The notes under the pieces were generated by a model. The model was given only the letters and a program-made list of their open reading frames with translations. It had not been told where the DNA came from and made no database searches. The position numbers and the translations under genes were made by a program. From Thalassospira lucentensis MCCC 1A00383 = DSM 14000 (GTDB lineage Bacteria; Pseudomonadota; Alphaproteobacteria; Rhodospirillales; Thalassospiraceae), in NCBI RefSeq assembly GCF_000421265.1, contig NZ_ATWN01000010.1, forward strand, positions 124,001 through 188,000: a stretch of 64,000 bases of DNA, in the 5' to 3' direction. Shown piece after piece: positions 9,843 to 18,540 of the stretch; position 1 is the stretch's first letter, and each line of letters opens with the position of its first letter.

Positions 9843-9895
9843 GCAACAGCATTGCAAAAGGGCGATTTGCTAAAATTGCCTGACATGATATGACG

Positions 9896-9936
9896 CGGGC
9901 GGCTCCCAACGGTTTTGGAGCCGCCCGTTTGATTTT
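9896..9936 (+). terminator. rho-independent terminator after metK
   Basis: CGGGCGGCTCC (9896-9906) and GGAGCCGCCCG (9917-9927) form an 11-bp perfect stem with a ten-base loop, followed by TTTGATTTT. Confidence 0.88.
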
Positions 9937-9978
9937 AATGCTTCGAACTTTTTCGTTTCCGTTCTGACAGACAAGATA

Positions 9979-10698
9979 ATGCGCAATAGTAACCGACCCA
10001 TCCCGACACCGGACCGCCCGAACTTTTATGGCCGCCGTGGCAGCCGGCCGCTTAAGGATACCCGGCGTGTGCTTCTTGATAGACTGATGCCCAAGTTTGG
10101 CATTGGCTACCCTGATCAGAACGGTGTTGATCCTAGCAGCTACTTCGATGACACGCCCGATCAGGTGTGGTTGGAAATCGGCTTTGGTGGTGGCGAGCAT
10201 CTGGCGGGTCAGGCGCAAGCCAACCCCAATGTCGGTATTATTGGCGCTGAACCGTTTTTGGATGGTGTGGGCAGCCTTGCCCGTCATATTGATGAGCGCG
10301 GCCTGACCAATGTGCGGATCATTGCCGATGACTCGCGCCCATTGCTTTATAAGCTTGTTGATGCGTGCTTTGATCGGGCGTTTTTGCTGTTCCCCGATCC
10401 GTGGCCGAAAAAACGCCATGCTGAACGCCGCTTTATCGGCCCGAAAAACTTGGCACTTCTGGCGCGTCTGCTTAAAAACGGGGCAGAGTTCCGAGTTGCC
10501 AGTGACGATATGCAATATATCTCCTGGACGTTGCAGCACATGCACAACCATCCCGATTTCGAATGGTTGGCCGAAGGTGCCGATGACTGGCGCGCACCAC
10601 CCGAAGACTGGGTGAAAACCCGCTATGAGCAAAAGGCGCTGCGTCAGGGCAAGAAATGCAACTATCTGCGATTCCGGCGTAAGCCACGTAACGGCTGA
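9979..10698 (+). CDS. trmB: tRNA (guanine-N7)-methyltransferase TrmB
   Basis: TrmB methylates G46 in the variable loop of tRNAs using SAM. The SAM-binding motif EIGFGGGEHLAGQA follows a family-typical N-terminus (FYGRRGSRPLK), and the diagnostic FPDPWPKKRHAERRFI sits in the second half. At 239 residues it is full length. It follows metK, the gene for its methyl donor, beyond a terminator. The start is ATG at 9979; no strong Shine-Dalgarno is seen. Confidence 0.94.
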   Translation: MRNSNRPIPTPDRPNFYGRRGSRPLKDTRRVLLDRLMPKFGIGYPDQNGVDPSSYFDDTPDQVWLEIGFGGGEHLAGQAQANPNVGIIGAEPFLDGVGSLARHIDERGLTNVRIIADDSRPLLYKLVDACFDRAFLLFPDPWPKKRHAERRFIGPKNLALLARLLKNGAEFRVASDDMQYISWTLQHMHNHPDFEWLAEGADDWRAPPEDWVKTRYEQKALRQGKKCNYLRFRRKPRNG

Positions 10699-11093
10699 TT
10701 AGGCCGGTTCTTGCGCGGTCATTCTGCGTACGCCGGGAGTCGCTGCTTTTGATGTCGGGCTTGCCCGTGATGCGCGCACGTACCATCGCATTGCCGATAT
10801 GCGCGGGGGAACTATTTTACTCTGTTTTGTCACACTAGCTTGATTTGAGAAAATGTAGTGCTGAGAAAATTGGCGCATGTTGTGCTGTTGCGCAGCAGTC
10901 AAATGGTCCTAATAGGGGGCGCAAAATCAAGTGCTTGGCGCCATGGGGTGGTGTGATCTTGCAATATGGACACCTTAATATCGCGGTTGGTCTGATTGCA
11001 TCAAAACGGTGAGTGATTGCGGAGTTCTGTCCTGTTCTTGGGAATCCCACGGTTGAAAGGCTCTCGCAGCGGGTATCCCGACTTGATTTCTGC
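10699..11093. other. intergenic region between trmB and the rimP leader
   Basis: About 395 bases with no supported gene, tRNA or repeat. Short reverse-strand frames have no ribosome binding site or family resemblance. It probably carries the promoter of the rimP operon, but I cannot place one with confidence. Confidence 0.5.
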
Positions 11094-11166
11094 GCAAACC
11101 GGCTGTATAAAGCCGCCAAGCTTTTTGTAAAACCGGACAAAGAGTGGGCCTTGCGCCCGCTCTTTT
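11094..11166 (+). promoter_or_regulatory. rimP leader with attenuator-like terminator
   Basis: A small hairpin (CGGCT...AGCCG, about 11099-11115) precedes a strong one at 11140-11164: AAGAGTGGGC with GCCCGCTCTT, one T-G pair and a five-base loop, then TTTT. The second ends 27 bases before rimP. A rimP leader with a 3' rho-independent terminator has been described as an attenuator in alphaproteobacteria, and this fits in position and shape. What it senses is unknown. Confidence 0.65.
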
Positions 11167-11193
11167 GTGCATTTTGGGGTATGGCATCGCTAT

Positions 11194-11733
11194 ATGGCCG
11201 AACTGATTGGACAGCAGTTAAAAGACCCGTTGATGGCGAAGGTCACGGAAATTATTGAACCGTCGATCAACGCGCTGGGTTTTGAACTTGTCCGCGTCTC
11301 CATGACCGGACAGGACCACAATATCCTGCAGATCATGGCAGATCGTGCGGACGCCAAAGGCAGCATCAATGTTACTGAATGCGCCGAAATCAGCCGTACT
11401 GTTTCTGCCCTCATGGATGTCGAGGACCCGATTTCAGGTGCGTATCACCTTGAAGTCAGTTCCCCGGGTATCGACCGTCCTTTAACCCGTGCACCGCATT
11501 TTGAAGTGTGGAAGGGGTTTGAGGCAAAGGTCGAACTGACGATGGCCCAAAATGGTCGTCGCCGTTTCAGCGGTTTGCTGGATGGGATTGAAGATAATGC
11601 GGTCGCCCTGATTGTTGATGGCGAACGTGTCTTGTTACCGCTGGCCGATATCGCGAAGTCGAAATTGGTGTTGACGGATGAATTGATCGCGCATGTCACC
11701 GGCCAACGCCGGACTGACGACACCGCAGAATAG
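11194..11733 (+). CDS. rimP: ribosome maturation factor RimP
   Basis: RimP assists 30S maturation. The 179-residue protein matches the family: IEPSINALGFELVRVSM at the N-terminus, then the ISRTVSALMDVEDPISGAYHLEVSSPGIDRPL block, and an Sm-like C-terminal domain. It heads the rimP-nusA-ylxR-infB-rbfA-truB operon. I chose the ATG at 11194; the ATG at 11233 also starts a plausible protein, and a GTG at 11167 would begin right after the leader terminator and is unlikely. The ribosome binding site is weak. Confidence 0.92.
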   Translation: MAELIGQQLKDPLMAKVTEIIEPSINALGFELVRVSMTGQDHNILQIMADRADAKGSINVTECAEISRTVSALMDVEDPISGAYHLEVSSPGIDRPLTRAPHFEVWKGFEAKVELTMAQNGRRRFSGLLDGIEDNAVALIVDGERVLLPLADIAKSKLVLTDELIAHVTGQRRTDDTAE

Positions 11734-11742
11734 AGGTTGGAT

Positions 11743-13311
11743 ATGGAAGCCACTTCGGGAATGCCACGGCCGGAACTTTTGCAAGTTGCTGATGCCGTTG
11801 CCCGTGAAAAGGGCATTGATCGTGATGAAGTTCTTGGCGCAATGGAGCAGGCCATTCAGAAGGCTGGCCGCTCCAGATATGGCCATGAACATGACATCCG
11901 TGCCCATATCGACCGTAAAACCGGCGAGATCAAACTCGCGCGTTTCGTTGAAGTCACCGATGACATCGAAAACGATTTTACGCAGATGTCGCTCGAACAG
12001 GCGCGTATCCGTGATGAAAACATCAATCTGGGTGAATTCCTGATTGATCCGCTGCCGCCGATTGATTTTGGTCGTATCGCTGCACAGACCGCCAAACAGG
12101 TTATCGTTCAGAAAGTGCGCGACGCAGAGCGTGAACGTCAGTTCGAAGAATACAAAGACCGTGCCGACGAAGTCATCAATGGCTTGGTCAAGCGTGTTGA
12201 ATTTGGTAACGTTCTGGTTGATATCGGACGTGCCGAGGCCATCCTGCGCCGCGAAGAGCTGATCCCGCGTGAAACAGTACGTCAGGGGGATCGCGTTCGT
12301 GCGGTGATCCTGGATGTGCGCCGCGAACAGCGCGGCCCGCAAATCTTCCTGTCGCGGACTCATCCTGCTTTCATGGCCAAACTTTTTGCCCAGGAAGTAC
12401 CGGAAATCTACGACGGTATTATCGAAATCAAATCGGTGGCCCGTGATCCGGGTTCGCGCGCTAAAATCTCGGTTCAGTCGTCAGACACCTCGATCGATCC
12501 GGTCGGTGCCTGTGTCGGTATGCGCGGTTCGCGTGTGCAGGCGGTTGTTGCCGAATTGCAGGGCGAAAAAATCGATATCATTCAGTGGTCGGAAGACCCG
12601 GCAACCTTTGTTGTGAACGCATTGGCTCCGGCCGAGGTCACCAAGGTTGTTCTGGATGAAGAAACCAATCGTATCGAAGTCGTTGTGCCGGATGATCAGC
12701 TGAGCCTGGCCATTGGTCGTCGCGGTCAGAACGTGCGTCTGGCTTCCCAGCTGACCGGTTGGGATATCGATATTCTGACCGAAGAAGACGAAAGCGAACG
12801 TCGTCAGGAAGAAGCGCGCAAGCGTGCGGAAATGTTCATCAAGGCACTTGATGTTGATGAAGTTATCGCCCACCTCCTGGTCGCCGAAGGCTTTACCTCG
12901 ATCGAGGAAGTTGGCTATGTGCCACTGGCCGAGCTGGCAGAAATCGAAGGTTTCGAAGAAGAAATCGCCGAGGAACTGCGTACCCGTGCACGGACCTTCC
13001 TGTCGGACGAAGCTGAACGTCTTCAGAAACGCCGCGAAGAACTTAAGGTTGCTGACGATCTGGTCGAATTTAACGGCCTGTCGTTGGCAGTTGTTGTGCG
13101 TCTTGGCGAGAATGAGGTTAAAAACCTTGAAGATTTCGCCGATCTGGCAAGTGACGAGCTGATCGAATTTGCCGGCGATGCCGACAATATCACCATGGAT
13201 CAGGCGAACGACATGATCATGGAAGCCCGTCGCAAGCTTGGCTGGTTCGAAGGTCTTGAAGAAGAGACCGTTGAGACTGCTGACGAAGCAGTTGAAAGCG
13301 AACAGGCCTAA
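11743..13311 (+). CDS. nusA: transcription termination/antitermination factor NusA
   Basis: NusA binds RNA polymerase and nascent RNA to modulate pausing, termination and antitermination. Over 522 residues the order is: N-terminal polymerase-binding domain, S1 domain (about 135-200), two KH domains (IKSVARDPGSRAKISV, then VVPDDQLSLAIGRRGQNVRLA) and two C-terminal helical repeats ending in an acidic tail. AGAGG lies six bases before the ATG at 11743; the TTG at 11737 abuts this site and is rejected. Confidence 0.96.
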   Translation: MEATSGMPRPELLQVADAVAREKGIDRDEVLGAMEQAIQKAGRSRYGHEHDIRAHIDRKTGEIKLARFVEVTDDIENDFTQMSLEQARIRDENINLGEFLIDPLPPIDFGRIAAQTAKQVIVQKVRDAERERQFEEYKDRADEVINGLVKRVEFGNVLVDIGRAEAILRREELIPRETVRQGDRVRAVILDVRREQRGPQIFLSRTHPAFMAKLFAQEVPEIYDGIIEIKSVARDPGSRAKISVQSSDTSIDPVGACVGMRGSRVQAVVAELQGEKIDIIQWSEDPATFVVNALAPAEVTKVVLDEETNRIEVVVPDDQLSLAIGRRGQNVRLASQLTGWDIDILTEEDESERRQEEARKRAEMFIKALDVDEVIAHLLVAEGFTSIEEVGYVPLAELAEIEGFEEEIAEELRTRARTFLSDEAERLQKRREELKVADDLVEFNGLSLAVVVRLGENEVKNLEDFADLASDELIEFAGDADNITMDQANDMIMEARRKLGWFEGLEEETVETADEAVESEQA

Positions 13312-13329
13312 GGCCGATCGGAGGACGCC

Positions 13330-13920
13330 ATGTCGCATCGCAAAGGCGGCAAGGTAGCCGAGGTTCCGGAACGCCGGTGCATTGTCACCGGCGAGGTCCG
13401 GGCCAAGGAAGATCTTCTCAGGGTTGTAATCGGACCAGATGGTTCGGTTGTTCCCGATCTTGAGGAACGGTTGCCGGGACGGGGATTATGGTTGTGCCCG
13501 TCGCGGGATGTGATAAATACCGCCTGTGCAAAGAATGCCTTTGCCCGGGCAGCGCGGCAAAAAGTCGTGATCGACCCCGAGCTTGCTGACCGGATCGAGC
13601 AGCTGCTAACGCAGAAATGTCTTGATCTGTTGTCGCTTGCACGACGTGCCGGTCAAGCCGTTGCCGGGTTTGAAAAAGCACGTGCCCAAATTGCTGAGGG
13701 TGCGGCTCTGATATTGGCAGCACGCGATGGTGCTGCAGACGGAAAATCCAAGATCGAGGCCAAGGCCCGGGATCTGCCGATTTATTCCGTTCTGAACGCT
13801 GCTGAAATCGGCGCGGCTTTTGGTCGTGAAAAAGCAGTACATGTGGCCGTTGCGCCAGGAGGCCTGGCCAAACGGCTGGGTCGCTCCTTGAAGCGGCTTG
13901 AAGGATTTCGCGCAGTCTGA
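13330..13920 (+). CDS. ylxR: YlxR (DUF448) - L7Ae-like RNA-binding protein
   Basis: This 196-residue protein joins a YlxR/DUF448 domain ([19 protein letters not shown], about residues 10-90) to a ribosomal L7Ae-like RNA-binding domain (about 95-190: [18 protein letters not shown]). Alphaproteobacteria often carry this fused form between nusA and infB. The cellular role is not well defined; an RNA-binding role in translation or with RNase P has been proposed for YlxR. GGAGG stands a few bases before the ATG. Confidence 0.9.
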   Translation: MSHRKGGKVAEVPERRCIVTGEVRAKEDLLRVVIGPDGSVVPDLEERLPGRGLWLCPSRDVINTACAKNAFARAARQKVVIDPELADRIEQLLTQKCLDLLSLARRAGQAVAGFEKARAQIAEGAALILAARDGAADGKSKIEAKARDLPIYSVLNAAEIGAAFGREKAVHVAVAPGGLAKRLGRSLKRLEGFRAV

Positions 13921-14000
13921 CAACAGGCGTGCGCCGGACGGACAGGACAGGGTCGACATGTGAAGTCGATCCCGCAGGAAATGAGGAAGTTGGACGGATT

Positions 14001-16682
14001 ATGAGTGATCGCGATCAGGAGAAGAAACCGCTGAGCCTCAACAGATCGAAACTTGAATTGAGCAAGACGGTCGAGGCAGGGCAGGTTCGCCAAAACTTCT
14101 CACATGGACGGTCAAAATCTGTGACCGTCGAAGTGCGCAAGAAGCGGACATTCGAAAAGAACGAATCCGGTCGCTTCCGTGAAGTGAAAAAGGATCTCGT
14201 TGCCGAGGAGCCACAGGCGGCGCCAGAAGCACCGGAAGCCAAATCGGCACCGGAAGCTAAAAAGGAACCGGTTAAAGAAGTAAAAAAGCGTCCGGTTGTC
14301 GAAGATCAGGGCAATCTGACCAACAGTGAGCGTGCAACCCGCATGGCTGCTTTGAAGGCTGCTGAAGAGCGCCGCAAGCAGGATGAGGCGGATGCCGAGG
14401 TGCGTGCACGCGAAGAAGCTGCGCGCAAGGTCGAAGAAGACGCCCGCAAGGCAGAAGAAGCCAAAGCGGCAGAAGCTGCCGACAAAGCAGAAGATGCTCC
14501 GGTTAAAGATGGCTCGATGTCTGTCGAAGACGTTGAAAAGTCGATTGCGGCATCAACGGCCAAAGGCAAACCGTCCAAACCAAAACCGGTTGGTAAGCCA
14601 AAAGCAGCCGAGGAAATCATGCCTGGTGAGCCGGCAGAACCGCTTGTTCCCGAAGAGCGTCGTCGTACGGCCCCTGCTGCTGCCAAGACCAAAAGTCGTA
14701 AGGAAATCGACGAGGAAAATGCTCGTTTGGCAGCACGCAAGCGTGCCGAAGAAGAAGCAAAGGGCGGGGCTGCGCGCGCCAAAACTGATGATGGCCGTCG
14801 CCGTGGCAAACTGTCGATCAACAATGCCATGAGCGGTGACGAAAGTGGTCGTCGTCGTTCAATGGCATCGATCAAGCGCCAGCAGGCCAAAGCCAAGGCC
14901 CGTGCTCAGGGCCCGCAGAAACCTAAGGAGAAAGTCGTGCGTGATGTGGTCGTTCCTGACGTCATTACTGTTCAGGAACTTGCCAACCGTATGGCCGAAC
15001 GTGCAGCTGATGTGATCAAGTCCCTGATGGGCATGGGCGTTATGGCGACCATCAACCAGAGCCTTGATCCAGATACCGCCCAGCTTGTGGTCGAAGAATT
15101 TGGCCATAACATGAAACGTGTTTCGGATGCTGATATTGAAGAATCGCTGGTATCGGTTGATGAGAATGACGACAATCTGATTGGTCGTCCGCCGGTCGTG
15201 ACCGTTATGGGCCACGTTGACCATGGTAAAACCTCTTTGCTTGATGCGCTGCGTGCAACCGATGTCGCCGGTGGCGAAGCCGGTGGTATTACCCAGCACA
15301 TTGGTGCCTATCAGGTCACCATGGCAACCGGTGCGAAAATCACCTTTATTGATACCCCGGGCCACGCGGCATTTACCGAAATGCGTTCGCGCGGTGCGAA
15401 GGTTACCGATATCGTTGTTCTTGTTGTTGCAGCCGACGACTCGGTCATGCCGCAAACGATCGAGGCCATCAGCCATGCCAAGGCAGCCGGTGTTCCGATG
15501 ATTATTGCGATCAACAAGATCGACAAACCGGGTGCCGATGCATCAAGGGTTAAAACCCAGCTGCTTCAGCATGAAGTTGTGGTTGAGGAAATGGGCGGCG
15601 ACGTTCAGGCTGTCGAGGTTTCGGCCAAACAGCGTCTTGGTCTTACCGAACTTGAAGAAGCCATTCTGCTTCAGTCCGAGGTTCTTGACCTTAAAGCCAA
15701 CCCCAAACGTGTTGCCGATGGCGTTGTCGTCGAAGCCCGTATGGAAAAAGGCCGTGGTCCGGTCGCAACCGTTCTGGTTCAGCGCGGGACGCTGAAAACC
15801 GGTGATATCTTTGTCACGGGTGCAGAATGGGGCCGTGTTCGTGCGCTGGTCGATGATCACGGTAACCGTGTTGTCGATGCCATTCCGGGCATGCCGGTTG
15901 AGGTCACTGGCCTGAACGGTGTTCCAGCAGCGGGTGATGACTTCGTGGTTGTTGAAAACGAAGCAAAAGCACGTGAAGTTTCTGATTTCCGTCAGCGTCG
16001 TATCCGCGAAACGCAGGCTGCGGCGATGAAGAAATCCGCGCTTGAGAACATGTTCGCGCAGAGCGGTGAAGTTAAAGAACTTCCGATTGTCATCAAGGGT
16101 GACGTTCAGGGGTCGGTCGAGGCGCTTATCGGGACCTTGCAGAAGCTTGGTAACGAAGAAGTCTCGGTTCGCGTCCTGCACAGCGGCGTTGGTGGAATTA
16201 ACGAGTCGGATGTCACACTTGCCCGTGCATCGAACGCGTTGATCATCGGCTTTAACGTGCGTGCAAACCAGCAGGCCCGCGAACAGTCGCGTCGTGATAA
16301 CGTTGATATTCGGTATTATTCGATCATCTATGATGTTGCTGATGACATTAAAAAGATGCTGTCGGGTATGCTGTCGCCGGAAGTTCGCGAGAAGTTCCTG
16401 GGCTACGCCGAAATCCGCGACCTGTTCACCATCTCTGGCAACAAGATTGCTGGTTGTATGGTTACCGAAGGTACCGTCAAACGTGGTGCAGGTGTCCGCC
16501 TTCTGCGCGACAACGTGGTCATTCACTCCGGCGAGCTGTCGACCCTGCGTCGCTTCAAGGACGAAGTCAAAGAAGTCCGTGAGGGCTATGAATGTGGTAT
16601 GTCGTTCGCCAAGTATAATGATCTGCAGGCCGGCGATATGATTGAGTGCTTCGAAAATGAGGAAATCGCCGTCGAACTGTAA
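14001..16682 (+). CDS. infB: translation initiation factor IF-2
   Basis: IF-2 delivers fMet-tRNA to the 30S subunit. The 893-residue protein starts with the alphaproteobacterial N-terminal motif ([16 protein letters not shown]), followed by a long charged Ala/Glu/Lys-rich linker (about 50-320). The GTPase domain has GHVDHGKT near residue 404, DTPGHAAF and NKID. The C-terminal beta-barrel and fMet-tRNA-binding domains follow. The ATG at 14001 fits family N-termini better than the GTG at 13929. A small hairpin at 13950-13973 lies in the ylxR-infB spacer. Confidence 0.96.
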   Translation: MSDRDQEKKPLSLNRSKLELSKTVEAGQVRQNFSHGRSKSVTVEVRKKRTFEKNESGRFREVKKDLVAEEPQAAPEAPEAKSAPEAKKEPVKEVKKRPVVEDQGNLTNSERATRMAALKAAEERRKQDEADAEVRAREEAARKVEEDARKAEEAKAAEAADKAEDAPVKDGSMSVEDVEKSIAASTAKGKPSKPKPVGKPKAAEEIMPGEPAEPLVPEERRRTAPAAAKTKSRKEIDEENARLAARKRAEEEAKGGAARAKTDDGRRRGKLSINNAMSGDESGRRRSMASIKRQQAKAKARAQGPQKPKEKVVRDVVVPDVITVQELANRMAERAADVIKSLMGMGVMATINQSLDPDTAQLVVEEFGHNMKRVSDADIEESLVSVDENDDNLIGRPPVVTVMGHVDHGKTSLLDALRATDVAGGEAGGITQHIGAYQVTMATGAKITFIDTPGHAAFTEMRSRGAKVTDIVVLVVAADDSVMPQTIEAISHAKAAGVPMIIAINKIDKPGADASRVKTQLLQHEVVVEEMGGDVQAVEVSAKQRLGLTELEEAILLQSEVLDLKANPKRVADGVVVEARMEKGRGPVATVLVQRGTLKTGDIFVTGAEWGRVRALVDDHGNRVVDAIPGMPVEVTGLNGVPAAGDDFVVVENEAKAREVSDFRQRRIRETQAAAMKKSALENMFAQSGEVKELPIVIKGDVQGSVEALIGTLQKLGNEEVSVRVLHSGVGGINESDVTLARASNALIIGFNVRANQQAREQSRRDNVDIRYYSIIYDVADDIKKMLSGMLSPEVREKFLGYAEIRDLFTISGNKIAGCMVTEGTVKRGAGVRLLRDNVVIHSGELSTLRRFKDEVKEVREGYECGMSFAKYNDLQAGDMIECFENEEIAVEL

Positions 16683-16699
16683 GGCGGTGAGGATCTGAA

Positions 16700-17119
16700 A
16701 TGGCGAAGCAACCAGCCAAAGCACCAAGTCAGCGACAGCTCCGAGTGGCGGAAGAAATCCGTCAGGCGCTGTCGCAGGCGTTGGAACGCGGCGATATTTA
16801 CGAACCGGAACTGACCCGTCGCCCGGTTACCATTACGGGTGTCAGTCTTTCACCGGATATGCGCAATGCTATGGTATCCTTTACGCCGCTTGGCGGGGGT
16901 GAGGCGGAAGCCTCGCTCAAGGCGCTGACGCGCCAGAAGGGTCACCTGCGCAATCATGTGGCCCAGAAGGTTCACATGAAATATGTGCCGGCATTGCGAT
17001 TTATCGAAGACAAAAGTTTTGATGTCGCCGACCATATCGGAGCTTTGTTGCGCGATCCGCACGTTGCTCAGGATCTTGCGGATGGTGGTTCAAACGAACC
17101 GGAAAATGAGGACGACTGA
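16700..17119 (+). CDS. rbfA: ribosome-binding factor A RbfA
   Basis: RbfA is a 30S maturation factor acting on the 5' helix of 16S rRNA. The 139-residue KH-like protein shows QLRVAEEIRQALSQAL and ITGVSLSPDMRNAMVSFTPLG, then the VPALRFIEDKSFDVADHI motif. A purine-rich GAGGAT precedes the ATG. The stop overlaps the truB start by one base (TGATG), so the two are coupled. Confidence 0.94.
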   Translation: MAKQPAKAPSQRQLRVAEEIRQALSQALERGDIYEPELTRRPVTITGVSLSPDMRNAMVSFTPLGGGEAEASLKALTRQKGHLRNHVAQKVHMKYVPALRFIEDKSFDVADHIGALLRDPHVAQDLADGGSNEPENEDD

Positions 17120-18045
17120 TGGCGCGTCGTCGTCGCGGTAAAAGCATTAATGGCTGGTTGGCGGTCGATAAACCACTGGAGATCACGTCATCAACCGTGG
17201 TCAATCAGGTGCGTCGTCTGTTAGATGCAGCCAAAGCCGGACATGGCGGGACACTTGACCCATTGGCGTCTGGTGTGTTGCCAATTGCTTTTGGCGAAGC
17301 AACCAAAACGGTTGCTTATGTCATGGATGGCAGCAAAAGTTATCGTGTTACGCTGAAGTTCGGCGAAGCACGCAGCACGGATGATGCAGAAGGCGACGTT
17401 ATCGAAACGTCTGATCATCGTCCGAGTGCAGACGAAATTAAGGCCGTGCTGAATGAATTTACGGGTGAAATTCAGCAGGTGCCGCCAAAGTTTTCGGCGA
17501 TCAAGGTCAACGGCAAGCGTGCCTATGACCTTGCGCGTCGCGATGAAGAGGTGGTGTTAAAACCACGTCCGATTCTGATCAAGGATCTTCGACTGGTCGA
17601 TATGCCAGATCGCGATCATGCTGTGTTCGATGTCATATCGGGCAAAGGGGCATATATGCGATCTTTGGCGCGCGATATTGCGCTGCGCCTTGGTACTGTT
17701 GGCTATATCGCCGCGCTTCGCCGGACTTCGGCGGGGCCGTTTTCGGAGGGTGATTCCATTCGCTTGCAGGATCTGCTCGAAATGGACCCCGAAGAGGTGT
17801 TGAAGAAAATGCTTCCGGTTGAGACCGCGCTGGACGACATCCCGGCGCTGGCCCTGACCGAAGTCGAGGCGCAACGCCTTTCATCTGGCCAGTCCGTAGG
17901 ACTGTTGCCGGTTGCAAAGCGAAGTGCCCTCGAAAACCCCGTCGTGCAGGACGAAATCGTCTGTGCCATGCTCCATAACCGCGCTGTTGCGTTGGCGGAG
18001 ATAAGTGGTGGCGAAATTCGGCCCGTACGTGTTTTTAATCTCTAA
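17119..18045 (+). CDS. truB: tRNA pseudouridine(55) synthase TruB
   Basis: TruB makes pseudouridine 55 in the T-loop of tRNAs. The 308-residue enzyme has the catalytic aspartate in [20 protein letters not shown], the [10 protein letters not shown] strand and the [13 protein letters not shown] region, plus a C-terminal PUA-like domain. The basic start ([13 protein letters not shown]) and the VDKP motif are family-typical. The start overlaps rbfA by one base. Confidence 0.95.
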   Translation: MARRRRGKSINGWLAVDKPLEITSSTVVNQVRRLLDAAKAGHGGTLDPLASGVLPIAFGEATKTVAYVMDGSKSYRVTLKFGEARSTDDAEGDVIETSDHRPSADEIKAVLNEFTGEIQQVPPKFSAIKVNGKRAYDLARRDEEVVLKPRPILIKDLRLVDMPDRDHAVFDVISGKGAYMRSLARDIALRLGTVGYIAALRRTSAGPFSEGDSIRLQDLLEMDPEEVLKKMLPVETALDDIPALALTEVEAQRLSSGQSVGLLPVAKRSALENPVVQDEIVCAMLHNRAVALAEISGGEIRPVRVFNL

Positions 18046-18062
18046 AGGCGAAAGGATGCCTG

Positions 18063-18332
18063 ATGTCGATTACTGCTGAACGCAAAGCCGAGCTGATCAA
18101 AGAATACGCTCAGAAAGACGGTGACACCGGTTCCCCCGAAGTCCAGGTTTCAATCCTGACCGAACGGATCAAGAACCTTACCGAACACATGAAAGAACAC
18201 AAACACGACTTCCATAGCCGTCGTGGTCTTCTCATGATGGTCGGCCAGCGTCGTCGCCTGCTGAAGTATCTGCAGCGCAAAGACCAGTCGCGTTACGAGA
18301 CCGTCATTGCACGTCTCGGTATTCGCCGCTGA
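18063..18332 (+). CDS. rpsO: 30S ribosomal protein S15
   Basis: An 89-residue S15 with the typical [24 protein letters not shown] and [20 protein letters not shown] segments, which bind 16S rRNA at the three-way junction. AAAGGA lies about six bases before the ATG. A strong terminator follows, separating it from pnp, although rpsO-pnp order is conserved in many bacteria. Confidence 0.97.
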   Translation: MSITAERKAELIKEYAQKDGDTGSPEVQVSILTERIKNLTEHMKEHKHDFHSRRGLLMMVGQRRRLLKYLQRKDQSRYETVIARLGIRR

Positions 18333-18341
18333 TTTCGAACT

Positions 18342-18373
18342 ACGGCGGAGGGTGACCTCCGCCGTCGTTTTTT
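18342..18373 (+). terminator. rho-independent terminator after rpsO
   Basis: ACGGCGGAGG (18342-18351) and CCTCCGCCGT (18356-18365) form a ten-base-pair perfect stem with a four-base loop, followed by CGTTTTTT. Confidence 0.92.
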
Positions 18374-18376
18374 ATT

Positions 18377-18394
18377 GTTCTGATGGATCAGAAC
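18377..18394. repeat. perfect palindrome upstream of pnp
   Basis: GTTCTGATGGATCAGAAC is two perfect eight-base arms with a two-base centre, directly after the rpsO terminator. It could be a protein-binding operator at the pnp promoter; no regulator is known to me. Confidence 0.4.
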
Positions 18395-18432
18395 ACGGGA
18401 AGTAGGGTCGGATGGGCCGACCAGATGCTTAA

Positions 18433-18488
18433 TCCGGACCCATTAATTATGAAGCTGTTACCAAAGCCTCATAATTAATGTGTTCGGA
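18433..18488 (+). promoter_or_regulatory. long double-stranded hairpin in the pnp leader
   Basis: Positions 18441-18455 pair with 18466-18480 over 15 bases with one mismatch (core CATTAATTATGA). After one mismatch the helix continues seven more pairs out to 18433 and 18488, with one G-U. The total is about 22 pairs around a ten-base loop. In enterobacteria a comparable pnp leader helix is cut by RNase III and mediates PNPase autoregulation; the same role here is inferred. Confidence 0.65.
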
Positions 18489-18540
18489 ACTCGTGTATGA
18501 TTACGGGTCCGTCAGATGTTTGTAAGAGGAAGAGAAAATA

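Noticed and set aside
10699-11093. tRNA or small gene before rimP (as metY in enterobacteria)
   Set aside because: No T-arm GGTTCGA-type sequence or cloverleaf could be found.
15543-16727. 394-codon open frame on the minus strand over infB
   Set aside because: Antisense to the conserved GTPase and C-terminal domains of IF-2; no start signals or homology.
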